Origin: Aegilops tauschii subsp. strangulata
Lineage: Eukaryota > Streptophyta > Magnoliopsida > Poales > Poaceae
Assembly (NCBI RefSeq): GCF_002575655.3
Contig: NC_053037.3
Span: forward strand, 567,092,880-567,156,879
DNA length: 64,000 nucleotides
Direction of reading: 5' to 3'
Shown here: positions 11,556 to 21,480 of the stretch, in pieces
Position numbering within the stretch: the stretch's first letter is position 1
Layout of the letters: each line of letters opens with the position of its first letter
The notes under the pieces: generated by a model
What the model was told of the DNA's origin: nothing
Seen by the model: only the letters and a program-made list of their open reading frames with translations
Databases searched by the model: none
Translations under genes and position numbers: made by a program

Positions 11556-11650
11556 TTTTCTCAAACCCTTCCATACAAAATAGTTAGTTGCATGTGTATT
11601 TTTTTGCTCAAACCCTTCCATATCAATACTTAGTTGCATGGGTATTCTTT
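11556..11650. repeat. Two-copy tandem repeat of about 50 bp
   Basis: The phrase CTCAAACCCTTCCATA followed by AGTTAGTTGCATG/ACTTAGTTGCATG and GTATT occurs twice in a row, with a few substitutions. Confidence 0.6.
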
Positions 11651-11839
11651 TTTATTTCTAATTTTTTTCATTGCCATAATTTTTTTCGCCGGCACTATTT
11701 TTTTGGCACTCACACTAGCTAGTTGTACATGCATCAACATGCATCATCACGACAACATCGACCTCACCATTTATGATGTTATGACTACATCGACACGATG
11801 TTAATATATACTACACGCATACATACATGACAATTTTTT

Positions 11840-12480
11840 CTCACACAAGCATGGCAATTATAATTAAAACACCATGGCAAATCTTAGTATGCATTTGCCA
11901 TGGCAATTTTCTTTGTGTGTTTTGACATGCACAACGATTTTTTTAAAATTTTATTATACACAACATGATATTCTGTACATGGCAATTTACATTTTTTGGC
12001 ATGTCAAATTTACCTATATTGCCATGGAAATTCTACTTTATCATACATGGCAAATTTAATTTTAAACTCTCATGGCATATTTTCTTAATTTTCATTTTTT
12101 GACACGACATTTTTACTTTTATGGACAATGTCAAATGTAGCTTATACAACATGGCAACTTTACACTTCTTTTGGACCATGACATGTTTCATTGCTTTTCA
12201 ACCATGGCACAATTTACTTTTTAATTTTCCCACGTCAAATTTACCTTCATTTTACCAATGGAAATTTACTTGAACATCGTGGCAAGTTTAATTTAAGTGC
12301 TCATGGCAACACAAAAAATTTATCAGCATTGGCAAATTTAATATACATCCGTGGCAAATCTGAGTCATTCAAGGGAATTTTCCGCCTTCATGGGACCATG
12401 CTAAATTTACTTATCAAAGCACAACAATTGTTAATTAACAACATTTTTTTACATAGTTTTGTGTTCTGCATGTATAGCAA
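11840..12480 (+). repeat. Degenerate CATGGCAA/TTTA-rich array
   Basis: Variants of CATGGCAAATTTA (e.g. at 11872, 11899, 11977, 12045, 12070, 12150, 12206, 12302) recur every 25-60 bp over more than 600 bp of AT-rich DNA. The spacing is irregular, so this is no simple satellite. Similar motif fields occur in subterminal regions of some plant DNA transposons. I cannot name the element and see no termini. Confidence 0.55.
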
Positions 12481-12794
12481 TTTTTAATCCACAATATTTT
12501 GTCTTCACTTACAATAATAAATTTACCTTACAATTTTAATCAATTTTTTTGGCACCATGTATGTACAGATGGAAATTGCCACGACTTTTTCCTTTTGGGT
12601 CATTGCAAAAAAAAACTTATTACCCATGGCAATTTTCTGGTTTTTAAAGTTGATGACATTTTATTTCTCGGGATAGCAAAAATTGGGCTTTTATTTGTCA
12701 TAGAAAAAATCTCATATTTTCTTTTTGTTTAACTTCTGGCTTTTTTCCAATTAGTTTTTACAGGGATAAGTCCTGTAGGTATGGACGTTGTGGA
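12481..12794. other. AT-rich unassigned DNA up to the duplication breakpoint
   Basis: No gene or element is recognised. The last bases before the breakpoint read ACGTTGTGGA and are unrelated to the sequence left of copy B (43516). Confidence 0.5.
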
Positions 12795-13049
12795 GGCGTT
12801 CAGGCTGTGGGGGTTTCCCTATCGAACGAAATCAATCGTCAAGGAGTAATGATCATACCGAAGGTTTCCCTCGGTCTGGCCCATCCCCGGGCCGAACGTT
12901 TGGCCAATATCGGCGTCCTATCTTTTTGGAACATCCACACCTTCCACATAATTTCTTTTATTTGAATGGTTTCCAATAAGTAATCCCATCATGATCAGAA
13001 GCATATATGACATATTTGTACCAAACTTACTCGCAGAAAAAAAGTATTG
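12795..13049. other. Unassigned DNA 3' of the methylesterase gene, copy A
   Basis: No coding motif is recognised. The stretch begins at the duplication breakpoint (GGCGTTCAGG) and contains the 3' flank of the methylesterase gene. Confidence 0.5.
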
Positions 13050-13157
13050 TTCTCTCCGTCTCGAATTACTTGTCTTGCATTTGTCTAGATACACATGCAT
13101 TTAGATATGTTTTAGTGTTAAATACATCCGTAGATAGACAAATATTTAGGATGAAGG
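13050..13157. mobile_element. Stowaway/Thalos-like MITE, copy A
   Basis: The left end TCTCTCCGTCTCGAATTACT and inner CTTGCATTTGTCTAGATAC pair with CATCCGTAGATAGACAAAT and a decayed right end. This is the layout of Triticeae Stowaway MITEs of the Thalos type. It lies downstream of the methylesterase stop codon. Confidence 0.65.
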
Positions 13158-13266
13158 TAATACTACTTAATTTCCATTGATTTAATAGTATCACTGAACA
13201 TATTTATTTTTAGATGAAAATCAAGTACACACATACATTGATTTCCAGGGATATATATCGTACAAT

Positions 13267-15054
13267 TTAGCAAGTATTTAAGCTGTCGGCGATCTTGACC
13301 AGAGCATCACAGAGCTCCCTAGGCCTCGAGCTCATGATGGCGTGGTCAGCTCCCGCGATCTCCTCGGCCTCCGTGCCGGGGCTCAACAACACCATCCAAC
13401 GCTGCATCTCCTCGGTGCTGGAGCCATCAGCCTTTGCTACCACATATACCTTCTTCACCGACCCGTAGTTGGTATCGGTGAGCAGGCTTGCATCCTTCAT
13501 CACCGGATCCTCCATGAACAGGTTTCCCGGTCTCACCAACATTTTTGCCAGGGCCAAATCCTGCATCAACATTGTGAATTGAATCACATAATGGGTCTAC
13601 TGAAAGTGGATAAGGCGAAGAGTTAATTGACTTAGTATATTTATTTTTGCGAATATTTGGAGAATCATGTCGTTGAGATTAGTTCATTATGGGAGATCAA
13701 TATGATGTTAAGTCGTGTTGTGCACCTCAGGTGAACTTTGCTGGTAGTTCTTGCGTGCTAAGAAGTTTGGGCCCATTATCATTGCAACCCCTGCACCGTG
13801 GTTGTTATTGATTGGCAGCATCTTGCAGTCCATGAGTCCTTCCGATGATGTCCTTCGCATGAACTAATTGCATCAACACAAGATAAGTTAAAAATTAGCA
13901 TTAATATTGGAGTTATAGAGTCGGAGACCAACCTTTTATATTCCAACAAAAAATTGGTTCATATAACCTCCTACAAACATTTATAATTTGATTACCTATA
14001 AAGTTTATTAGTACTCATCCCGTTCTAAATTAGTTGTCTTAGATTTGTCTACATACATATGTATCTCAACATATTTAGATACGATTTGTGTAGATACAGA
14101 TGTATCTCAACATATTTAGATACATCTGTATCTAGACAAATCTAAAATAACTAAAAAAAATTGAACACTGAAATAACTAATTGGGGATGGATCGGTACTA
14201 TTAGATACTTAAAAAAACATGTACATATTCATTTTGGAATACACTCCCTCCATTTCATATTATTTCTCTTAAATTTTTCTACATACGGTTGTATATAGAC
14301 ACGTTTAGTGTTAGATATATCCATATCTAGCATTATGTAAGACAACTAATTTACGGAGGTAATATTTTCGTAGTGTTGTAATTTTATTGACTATTATATA
14401 ATATACACATGTTACAACAGAAACTTGTTGTTAAAGTTACATTGGAAACATATCAAATTTTGTATATATTCGTCTAAGACGAGCTTCCCGGCCTCACCAA
14501 CATACGGGACTTGTACATACAGTGGATATCTTGGTCAACACTCAACAGAGATTTACCCGCAAAAAAAAAACCACTCAACACAGATTCTTTCGCAAATAGA
14601 AAAGAAGAAGAGAAAAACACTCAACAGAGAATAAGAAAAAGAAAACCATAAACAATTGACATACCTCCTCGGTGGTGACGCCCATGTGCTTGCCAACGCA
14701 CGGCATCCCGGCGGCTGCGAACACGGCGGCGGCGACCTTGCCGGGGAACCTCTCCATGGCTAGCGCCAAGCTGAGCCCGCCGTGGCTGTGCCCGACCAGA
14801 ATCAGCCTCTCGCCGCCACCCTCTGGCGCCGCGGCCACTACGTCAAGCAGAGGCTGGGAGTACTCCTCGAACGAGTGCACCTCGTCGATGCGCGCCGGGT
14901 GAGCGCCGGACGCGGCCAGGTCGACCGCCGTGACACGGTGCCCCGCTGCCTGAAGCGCCGCAACCACCTTGTACCAACACCAGGCCCCGTGGCAGAGGCC
15001 GTGCACCAGGATGAAATGGTTCATCACGCTTGTGTTGCTCTGGGTGCTCTCCAT
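13267..15054 (-). CDS. Methylesterase-family alpha/beta-hydrolase (SABP2/PIR7-like), copy A
   Basis: Three exons on the minus strand, 15054-14665, 13863-13726 and 13560-13267, give 273 residues, the usual length for plant methylesterases and PIR7-type esterases. Splice sites fit: exon 1 ends GAGGAG|GTATGT; exon 2 starts after ATTAG and ends GAG|GTGCAC; exon 3 starts after GATGCAG. All junctions are in phase 0. Motifs: the oxyanion-hole region [17 protein letters not shown] (residues 13-29), the nucleophile elbow GHSHGG (Ser90), Asp221 in VVAKADGSS, and His249 in GADHAIM. The Ser-Asp-His spacing matches the family triad. Such enzymes are cytosolic and hydrolyse methyl esters of salicylate, jasmonate or indole-acetate, or similar esters; the substrate cannot be told from sequence. 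Exon 2 is inferred from splice signals and family similarity. The start is the first ATG after a TATA box. Confidence 0.88.
14014..14155. mobile_element. Stowaway/Thalos-like MITE in intron 1, copy A
   Basis: It is inserted in methylesterase intron 1. GTTGTCTTAGATTTGTCTAC at the left pairs with GTATCTAGACAAATCTAAAA at the right. Inside is a second palindrome (AGATACAGATGTATCTCAAC mirrored by ATACATCTGTATCT). The outer ends have decayed from the CTCCCTCC consensus. Confidence 0.65.
14242..14359. mobile_element. Stowaway-type MITE in intron 1, copy A
   Basis: The left end reads CACTCCCTCCATTTCATATT and the right end ACTAATTTACGGAGG, with TA at 14240-14241 and 14360-14361 as the target duplication expected for Tc1/mariner-derived Stowaway elements. 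It lies in methylesterase intron 1. Confidence 0.7.
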
Positions 15055-15114
15055 TTGTTGCGTAAGACCTGTTTGGTTTTGTGTTGGATGTTTGTTGCCG
15101 CGTACACGGCCTGA

Positions 15115-15123
15115 TATTTATAG
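15115..15123 (-). promoter_or_regulatory. TATA box of the methylesterase gene, copy A
   Basis: The minus strand reads CTATAAATA about 60-70 bp upstream of the ATG at 15054, which leaves room for a 5' leader of roughly 30 nt. This is the standard plant core-promoter geometry. The site is identical in copy B (45837-45845). Confidence 0.7.
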
Positions 15124-15728
15124 TGCACATTGGCGTTGATCGCACGCTTATCGGTTAGCACTATCAGCTTCTGCTGCAAGAAAAATGTGACGACTTGTTT
15201 TTGGATGTTCGTGCCATACTGCCATGGGTACTAAATTGCATCAGATCAACTTGATCAGCAAGATTGGTAGACGAGCCACGAGAGTTTGACTGGTGGTGAC
15301 GCAACTCTATTGAAAATTGGTAAACGTTTGTAGGCGGCCGAGCCTGCGTCGTTGGATAGTTAGCGATCGTTGCTTTCGTGTTACTCATCCACACGCCCAG
15401 CTAGCCGTCCCTTCTTTTTCGTTCCTCATCTCGAACGAAGACTAGTGGCACCTCGTTTTGTTCTCCCCGCACGGTGTCTAATCTTGACTCCCCAAACTTT
15501 CTCTTTTGAGCCGCCGCCGTCGGTTTTGAAGGCCCGACCGGCCGCCCTGCTGTTAGCCGGCCACCGCCGCCCAAGCAGAGGGGCCGCACGACTGTTGGTA
15601 GTCGGCCACCGCCGCCCAAGTAGGCGATGCTGACCGGTGCCCTGGGAGCTGCGCACCCGTGCTACAACCAGCAAGCGGCGGTGCTGGAACCAGCGCACCG
15701 CACTTTTGCCGCCAGCAAGCGATGGTGC
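15124..15728. other. Upstream region of the methylesterase gene, copy A
   Basis: This is about 600 bp of 5' flank before the Copia insertion. The distal half (15480-15728) is GC-rich, with GCCGGCCACCGCCGCCCAAG repeated twice and CTGGAACCAGC-type motifs that continue on the other side of the Copia element at 20646. I see no other gene here. Confidence 0.5.
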
Positions 15729-15867
15729 TGAAAGCTGAATAAAACTGTTGCTTGTTGATGATTTGGTGTGGCATACAAGAGTATATAAAAGGGTACAAAC
15801 CGACTTGGGGTAGGGGTACAAAACTGACTTGGACTAGAAGTCGTATACCATAATGACTACTCTAACA
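15729..15867 (-). repeat. 3' LTR of the small-LTR Copia, copy A
   Basis: It runs from TGAAAGCTGAATAAAACTG to GACTACTCTAACA on the plus strand. The polypurine tract follows directly at 15868-15876 (minus-strand CGGGGGGA). The pol stop codon (15864-15862) lies just inside the LTR. Confidence 0.92.
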
Positions 15868-18800
15868 TCCCCCCGCGGTATCAACGGTAGGCTCGACGAT
15901 GTTGAGAGTGAAACAGATATCTTGAAACGGCTTAGTAGGCAGTGCCTTGGTGAAAATGTCAGCAAACTGAGCCGAAGAAGGAACATGAAGCACCCGAACC
16001 TGACCAAGAGCAACCTTTTCACGAACAAAATGAATATCAATCTCAATATGCTTTGTGCGTCGGTGTTGAACTGGATTGCTGGTCATGTAGACTGCTGATA
16101 TGTTGTCACAGTAGACAATAGTGGCCTGCTCAATAGGCCTGTTTAGCTCGGAGAGTAACTGCCGAATCCAGATTGTATCTGCAACGGCATGTGCCACAGC
16201 GCGATACTCAGCCTCGGCCGACGAACGTGAGACTGTAACCTGTCTTTTCGAAGACCAAGAAATCAAATTGTTACCAAGAAAAACACAAAAACCGGAAGTG
16301 GACCTTCGAGTGTCAGGACAACCAGCCCAGTCTGCATCAGAGTATGCGGTAAGCGAGTTTGGAGAAGAATTATTGAGGTGGAGACCATGATTGAGAGTTC
16401 CTTTTAGATACCGAAGAATGCGTTTAACATGATTATAGTGAGGAACCCGGGGATCATGCATATAGAGACATGCTTGTTGAACAGCAAAAGAGATTTCAGG
16501 ACGAGTAATGGTGAGATATTGGAGAGCACCTGTTAGGCTACGATAGAGAGTAGGATCGGAAAAGGGTTCACCGGTAGCCGAAAATTTAAAACTAGTATCG
16601 ACAGGAGTGCGAGATGATTGACAGTCAAGCATACCAGCACGATTAAGAAGATCAAGAATATACTGGCGTTGGGAAAGAAAAAGGCTGGAGGAATCTCGAA
16701 CAACAGCAATGCCTAAGAAATGATGAAGGAGTCCTAGGTCAGTCATAGAAAATTCAGATCTAAGAAGAGAGACAATATGATCTAAGAACTTTTGAGAGGA
16801 GGCAGTAAGAATGATATCATCTACATAGAGAAGTAAATAGGCAGTGTCAGAAGTTTGATGATACACAAAAAGAGAGGTGTCGGAGAGAGATGGAGTGAAG
16901 CCTATTGTTTGAATGAAGGAGGAGAAGCGTTGAAACCAAGCTCGTGGGGCCTGTTTAAGACCATAGAGAGATTTCTGAAGAAGACATACATGAGTTGGAA
17001 ATGATGGATTTTCAAAACCCAGAGGTTGCTGGCAGTAGACAGTTTCTTGAAGGGAACCATGGAGGAAAGCATTTTTAACATCAAGTTGGTGAATGGGCCA
17101 TGAAGAGGAGACAGCAACACTAAGAACGGTGCGAATGGTGCTAGGTTTAACAACCGGAGAGAAGGTTTCTTCGTAATCAATTCCTTGTTGCTGAGAAAAG
17201 CCACGACAAACCCACCTGGCTTTATATCGTGAGAGGCTCCCATCGGAGTGGAACTTTTGGCGAAAAATCCATTTGCCAGAAACAATATTTGTATTGGGAG
17301 GACGAGGAACAAGTTGCCAGGTGTTGTTTTGAAGTAAAGCATTATATTCTTCTTGCATGGCAGCGGCCCAATTGGGATCAAGTAGAGCAGTTTTGCAATT
17401 CTTTGGAAGAGAAGTGAGAGATACGGAGGTATGAAGGTTTAGGCGGTCTTGGGGTTGATGAAATCCTGATTTGGCCCTAGTACGCATGCGATGATCATTA
17501 ATCGGGGCTGCTGTAGGAATAGCACGAGGGGGTAAGGTGGGTACTGGTGAGTCCGGCGCAGCCGAAGAGTCGGACGAAGGAGTAGGGCTGGGTGGTGGAG
17601 TGGGAGTAGGGGCCGGGGGTGTTGGGGAGGGAGCAGGGGTCGGGGGTGTTGGGGACGTCTCGGGTGGGGTGAGTGTATGGTTGGGATTGGCTATGGTGGG
17701 TGTTAATGGTGGTGGTGATAAGTTGTGTTCGGCAGGTAGGGGAGTATATAGTTGGAAAGGACGGGGAGAGGGGGTGTTTGCGGAGCTAGGGGTGTTGGAT
17801 GGTGTCGTGGTGCGTTGTGAGAAAGGAAAAATGTGCTCAGCAAACGTGACATGACGAGAGACATGAACGTGTCCGGTGTGAAGGTCGAGACAGCGATAGC
17901 CTTTGTGCTCGTCAGAGAAGCCGAGAAAAGCACATGGGATAGAGCGTGGTGACAATTTATTTGCAGAAGTGGCGTAGGCATTGGGAAAACAGAGACAGCC
18001 GAAAACACGAACCGCGGAGTAGTCGGGTTGGGAAAGAAAGAGGGAATAATAGGGAGTAGTGTTGGGTTTAGTTTTAGAAGGTCGAATATTTAGAAGGAAG
18101 ATGGCCATGTGTAGGGCTTCAGCCCAAAACTTGGGAGGCATAGATGATTGAATGAGGAGAGTGCGAACTATATCATTGAGGGTGCGAAGAGAGCGTTCTG
18201 CTTTACCATTTTGAGGGGAGGTGTAGGGACATGAGAACCTAAGCAGGATGCCACGTTGTAAGAAGAAAGTACGATTTTTAATGTTATCAAACTCACGACC
18301 ATTGTCACATTGGATAAAGCGAATTGGGAGGAAGAAGTGAACAGACACATAGCGTTGAAAATTAAGGAAAAGAGAATGGACCTCGGATTTGTTGCGTACG
18401 GGAAAAGTCCAGACAAAGTGGGTGAAATCATCTAGGATAACAAGGTAGTATTTAAAACCCGAAACACTTGCAATGGGAGAGGTCCATAAATCACAATGTA
18501 TTAATTCAAAGGGATAAGTGCTACAAGAACTAGAGGAACTAAAGGGAAGACGCACATGTTTGCTTAATTGACAAGACTCGCAAAACACAGAATTATGAGA
18601 GTCCTTATTACATGGTATGGTAAATTCACTAAGCATAGAAGCTAAGACGACGGGGTTGGGATGGCCCAAGCGACGATGCCAGAGATCGACGGAGGCCAGC
18701 ATGGATGTTGGAGGGGTGGCGGCAGGAACTCCATTAAGAGAATAAAGATCACCGGAGCTATTGAAGCGAGCGATCTCGGCCTTGGTCAGGTAATTTTTCA

Positions 18801-19068
18801 CAGATAAACCAAAAGGGTCAAATTCAGCCGAAACTAGATTGTCGCAAGTAAATTGGCGAACAGAGATAAGATTTTTAATGAGGTTTGGTGGAAGAGGGAA
18901 GTTGAGCCTGACCAACACAATATATAGGAATAGATGATCCATCTCCAAGGATAATGGAAGGGAAAGGAGATTTAGTGCAAGAAGATAACCAATTACTAGA
19001 TGCAGACATATGACTAGAGGCCCCTGAATCAAAGATCCAATCCGTACCTGAGTTTCCTTGTGCAGCAA
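15862..19068 (-). CDS. Copia pol: integrase, reverse transcriptase, RNase H, copy A
   Basis: This long frame covers most of pol. In order it holds the GAG-pre-integrase ([11 protein letters not shown] and CESCQLSKH, residues about 125-170); the integrase core ([36 protein letters not shown], about 185-300); a proline/threonine-rich linker (about 420-520); reverse transcriptase ([35 protein letters not shown], about 570-790); and RNase H ([26 protein letters not shown], about 890-1040). All catalytic motifs are present. The first ~50 residues of the open frame are out-of-frame: near 18894-18898 an extra base separates this frame from the upstream protease frame. An intact element would make one gag-pol polyprotein. 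Confidence 0.93.
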   Translation of the reverse strand: MLHKETQVRIGSLIQGPLVICLHLVIGYLLALNLLSLPLSLEMDHLFLYIVLVRLNFPLPPNLIKNLISVRQFTCDNLVSAEFDPFGLSVKNYLTKAEIARFNSSGDLYSLNGVPAATPPTSMLASVDLWHRRLGHPNPVVLASMLSEFTIPCNKDSHNSVFCESCQLSKHVRLPFSSSSSCSTYPFELIHCDLWTSPIASVSGFKYYLVILDDFTHFVWTFPVRNKSEVHSLFLNFQRYVSVHFFLPIRFIQCDNGREFDNIKNRTFFLQRGILLRFSCPYTSPQNGKAERSLRTLNDIVRTLLIQSSMPPKFWAEALHMAIFLLNIRPSKTKPNTTPYYSLFLSQPDYSAVRVFGCLCFPNAYATSANKLSPRSIPCAFLGFSDEHKGYRCLDLHTGHVHVSRHVTFAEHIFPFSQRTTTPSNTPSSANTPSPRPFQLYTPLPAEHNLSPPPLTPTIANPNHTLTPPETSPTPPTPAPSPTPPAPTPTPPPSPTPSSDSSAAPDSPVPTLPPRAIPTAAPINDHRMRTRAKSGFHQPQDRLNLHTSVSLTSLPKNCKTALLDPNWAAAMQEEYNALLQNNTWQLVPRPPNTNIVSGKWIFRQKFHSDGSLSRYKARWVCRGFSQQQGIDYEETFSPVVKPSTIRTVLSVAVSSSWPIHQLDVKNAFLHGSLQETVYCQQPLGFENPSFPTHVCLLQKSLYGLKQAPRAWFQRFSSFIQTIGFTPSLSDTSLFVYHQTSDTAYLLLYVDDIILTASSQKFLDHIVSLLRSEFSMTDLGLLHHFLGIAVVRDSSSLFLSQRQYILDLLNRAGMLDCQSSRTPVDTSFKFSATGEPFSDPTLYRSLTGALQYLTITRPEISFAVQQACLYMHDPRVPHYNHVKRILRYLKGTLNHGLHLNNSSPNSLTAYSDADWAGCPDTRRSTSGFCVFLGNNLISWSSKRQVTVSRSSAEAEYRAVAHAVADTIWIRQLLSELNRPIEQATIVYCDNISAVYMTSNPVQHRRTKHIEIDIHFVREKVALGQVRVLHVPSSAQFADIFTKALPTKPFQDICFTLNIVEPTVDTAGGC

Positions 19069-19771
19069 AGTTATTCATGGCCTGGAGAAAGGCAGCTTGA
19101 TCCCAGCTCGGCGTCGCAGGTGAGGGTGGCGTCGGAAGCAGTGCCGGCGGATACGATGGTGAAGGCAGTAGGGCCGGCTGGGGAGTGTAGTAGGCATTGG
19201 CCGGCTGTGGTGGGGGTGGCGTCTGGAGCAGGGCCGGCTGAGGTGTGTAGTAGGCGCCGCCGTCGGTGCTGTAATGACCATAAGGAGCATACGTCGGGGC
19301 GGCGTGATAGGCATTGGCCGGCTGTCGGGGGTTGAGAACCCCGGGAGCACTAGTAGGCGGCCGAAGGCCGGGTTTCCAGGCACCTGAGTATGCCGGCGGA
19401 GCACCGAGGGTGGACGGAGCGGACCAGGGCATGGGCCATGCTTGAACAAGCCCCGTCCAAGGATCATGAGGAGGCTGCCATGCAACCGCAGATGGAGCAC
19501 TGGTGGGTGGTGCAGAACTCGGTGCTGGTGATGTCGTAGGCGGAACCGAACGAGTCGACGGCGGCCTGTAGATAGGGTTTTTGCCGCGGTAGTTCGGACT
19601 AGGACGCCAGCCTGGGGGCGGTTGAACAGATGACGATGCGGACGGCCCGGCGGCAGGAGCCGGCCTGGAAGGCGGCGCTGGTGTAGACGACAGAGGAGGA
19701 TGAGCCGCAGCATGAAAGACCTTGGGGCGAGAGTCCTTGCGAGCTTGTGTTTCCGCCGCGAGTTGTAGCAA
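18875..19771 (-). CDS. Copia gag C-terminus and protease, copy A
   Basis: This 298-residue frame begins where the gag frame is lost (LLQLAAETQARKD). It continues through a long proline/alanine/tyrosine-rich linker (residues about 20-230) to the aspartic protease motif [12 protein letters not shown] and LGDGSSIP (about 240-285). It ends at a TAA created by the single-base shift near 18894-18898, after which the sense of the protein continues in the pol frame. I see no CCHC zinc knuckle, which is unusual for gag, so it may have been lost in the low-complexity linker. Confidence 0.85.
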   Translation of the reverse strand: MLQLAAETQARKDSRPKVFHAAAHPPLSSTPAPPSRPAPAAGPSASSSVQPPPGWRPSPNYRGKNPIYRPPSTRSVPPTTSPAPSSAPPTSAPSAVAWQPPHDPWTGLVQAWPMPWSAPSTLGAPPAYSGAWKPGLRPPTSAPGVLNPRQPANAYHAAPTYAPYGHYSTDGGAYYTPQPALLQTPPPPQPANAYYTPQPALLPSPSYPPALLPTPPSPATPSWDQAAFLQAMNNFAAQGNSGTDWIFDSGASSHMSASSNWLSSCTKSPFPSIILGDGSSIPIYCVGQAQLPSSTKPH

Positions 19772-19775
19772 GGAA

Positions 19776-20474
19776 CTAAACTTCAGCGAAGGTAGGAGGG
19801 GGCCGTATCATCGGTATGAATGAGGCTTGCTTGTCAAAGTCTTCGCTGAGGCCGACGACGACGATATTGATTAGCTGTGAGTCGCTAACTGTATCGCCGA
19901 GTTCGCGGAGCTCATCACCAATGGTCTTAACGCGCTGGCAGAACAGGTTCACCGGGGCGTCTCCTTGCATCATATTGCGAAGCTCGGTGTGGAGAGCGTT
20001 TTTCCGAGCGTCGGTGTTGCTTTGGAAGAGCTGACGGAGGGAGTGCCAGATGTTGGCAGCGGTGGCGCCGTCGTGATCGAGCATGTTGAAGATCTCGGTG
20101 GTGATGCGGGTGTAGAACCACTGGACGATCGCGAGATCGTCTTTCAACCATTGCGGATCGTCGGGGCGGGGAAGACAGTTGGCGGCGACATGCGAGCGCA
20201 GGTTGCAGCGGCCGAGGTGGGGATCGAAGAGATGTCTCCAATGGTAGTAGTTGTGGGCGGCGAGATCAAGAACTATGGGGATGTAGGGGCTGACGTCGGA
20301 GATTGTGTCAGCAAGAGATATTGGTGCGGCGAGGATGGGTGCAGGGTAGTTTTGTGGAGCTATGGTGAGAGCCGAGAGAGAAGCGGCCGTGGCGTTGGCA
20401 GCCTTGGCGATGAGTGCGACCCGGCGCTTGAAGTAGCCGGGCGGCGGCGGCAGCGGTGGCGTTGGCGGAGCCAT
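19776..20474 (-). CDS. Copia gag N-terminal part, copy A
   Basis: This 232-residue frame starts at the ATG 33 bp inside the 5' LTR. It has a proline-rich start, then the Copia gag core (NYYHWRHLFDPHL, WFYTRITTEIFNML, ANIWHSLRQLFQSN, VNLFCQRVKTIGDELREL). It stops at TAG directly after FAEV (19778-19776). One base along, the sense resumes as SSLLQLAAE, so gag is broken by a one- or two-base indel. The same break exists in copy B and therefore predates the duplication. Confidence 0.88.
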   Translation of the reverse strand: MAPPTPPLPPPPGYFKRRVALIAKAANATAASLSALTIAPQNYPAPILAAPISLADTISDVSPYIPIVLDLAAHNYYHWRHLFDPHLGRCNLRSHVAANCLPRPDDPQWLKDDLAIVQWFYTRITTEIFNMLDHDGATAANIWHSLRQLFQSNTDARKNALHTELRNMMQGDAPVNLFCQRVKTIGDELRELGDTVSDSQLINIVVVGLSEDFDKQASFIPMIRPPPTFAEV

Positions 20475-20494
20475 ACCCTAAACCCTAGGACCGG

Positions 20495-20506
20495 TATCTG
20501 ATACCA
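20495..20506 (-). promoter_or_regulatory. Primer binding site of the small-LTR Copia, copy A
   Basis: The minus strand reads TGGTATCAGATACCGG immediately after the LTR end. The first ten bases match the initiator-tRNA-Met complement, the usual primer of Copia reverse transcription. The equivalent in copy B ends at 51221. Confidence 0.85.
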
Positions 20507-20645
20507 TGAAAGCTGAATAAAACTGTTGCTTGTTGATGATTTGGTGTGGCATACAAGAGTATATAAGAGGGTACAGACCGACTTGGGGTAGGGGTACAAA
20601 ACTGACTTGGACTAGAAGTCGTATACCATAATGACTACTCTAACA
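20507..20645 (-). repeat. 5' LTR of the small-LTR Copia, copy A
   Basis: This 139-bp LTR is the same length as its partner and differs from it at two positions near 20567-20577. It holds a TATATAAG stretch (plus strand) that gives a minus-strand TATA-like element. Confidence 0.92.
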
Positions 20646-21480
20646 GATGCGACAGAGGGCGAGACGTGCAGTTGTGGGGAGCACACCCAGACTGTTCGAG
20701 CTCCACCACTCGCCCTTTGCAACTCTACTGTAGCCGGTTGCAGCTCTGACACTAGCTAGTTCATGCTTCGCCCAAACGGATGCAGCTCTGCCCCTGCTGG
20801 TTGCAGCTCCACCACTCGCAGGTTCCAGTTTTCCCCTTGCCGGATGCAGCTCTATTCCTTGCCGGTTGTAGCTCCTCCACTGGCCGGTTCCAGCTTCGGC
20901 GTCGAGCACCGTTGTACGCTAGCGAGCTGTGCTGCGACCGGCAACGAGCGGTGCTGGAACCGGTGTTTACGGTGCTGGAACCGGTGCATGGGAAAGATGG
21001 AACCAGAGGTCCGCCGTTCTGGCTCAAGCAAGGCTTTTTGCTGCAAGCCAGGGTGCCGTGCTGGAACCGACAATGCCCCGTGCTGGGACCGGTGGCTATC
21101 TAGTGTGCTGCAACCGGCGGCAAAAGTGATACAAATCGATGAGACTATGTGCAGGGACCGACCGCCGGAGCGGCATCCAGTGACACAAATTGCTACATCC
21201 TGCGACTGGCGGCGGTCACCACCGGAGTTGTGGCCGTCGCGCACCGGAGCTGCAAGTGTCTTCTTTTTTTGCTGGGATGCAAGTGTCACCACCGGAGACA
21301 AGCGTTGCCACCGGAGCTGCATTCGCAGGCAAAAGCTACTGCATGTGTGGAGCCGGCAATAAACGCAGGAGACGAAGACGGCGAGGGCGACCGACGGCGA
21401 TGGTGGCAATCAGAGATGCTTCGAGGCCATCAACTAGGCACCGCGCGAACCTGGAACGAGTGAACCTAGAGAACCAGCAA
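20646..21480. repeat. CTGGAACCGG-motif field, copy A
   Basis: Variants of GCTGGAACCGG / GCTGCAACCGG / GGTTGCAGCTC occur on both strands about every 20-40 bp, mixed with CACCGGAG. The motif field continues the GC-rich stretch left of the Copia insertion (15600-15728), so the Copia landed inside it. Open frames up to 199 codons run through it on both strands but reflect the repeat composition. I recognise such fields as common in grass genomes but cannot assign an element. Confidence 0.5.

Larger units (their letters stand above)
15729..20645 (-). mobile_element. Small-LTR Copia retrotransposon (Ale/Retrofit-like), copy A
   Basis: This is a complete 4917-bp Copia element with 139-bp LTRs (15729-15867 and 20507-20645), a primer binding site, gag, protease, integrase, reverse transcriptase and RNase H in Copia order on the minus strand. 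Very short LTRs with a total near 4.9 kb fit the Ale/Retrofit lineage. The flanking 5-mers GGTGC (15724-15728) and GATGC (20646-20650) match at four of five positions, a plausible aged target duplication. The LTRs differ at two of 139 positions. It sits about 675 bp upstream of the methylesterase ATG. Two frameshifts (in gag and near the protease) disable it. Confidence 0.92.

Noticed and set aside
15401..15821. Overlapping frames at the Copia LTR and GC-rich promoter flank
   Set aside because: They cross the LTR boundary, overlap on both strands and have no domain.
17537..17854. Gly-rich plus-strand frame opposite Copia pol
   Set aside because: It is the shadow of the Pro/Thr-rich linker of pol on the minus strand.
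20763..21362. 199-codon plus-strand and 185-codon minus-strand frames in the CTGGAACCGG motif field
   Set aside because: They overlap on opposite strands and consist of translated repeat motifs, with no domain.
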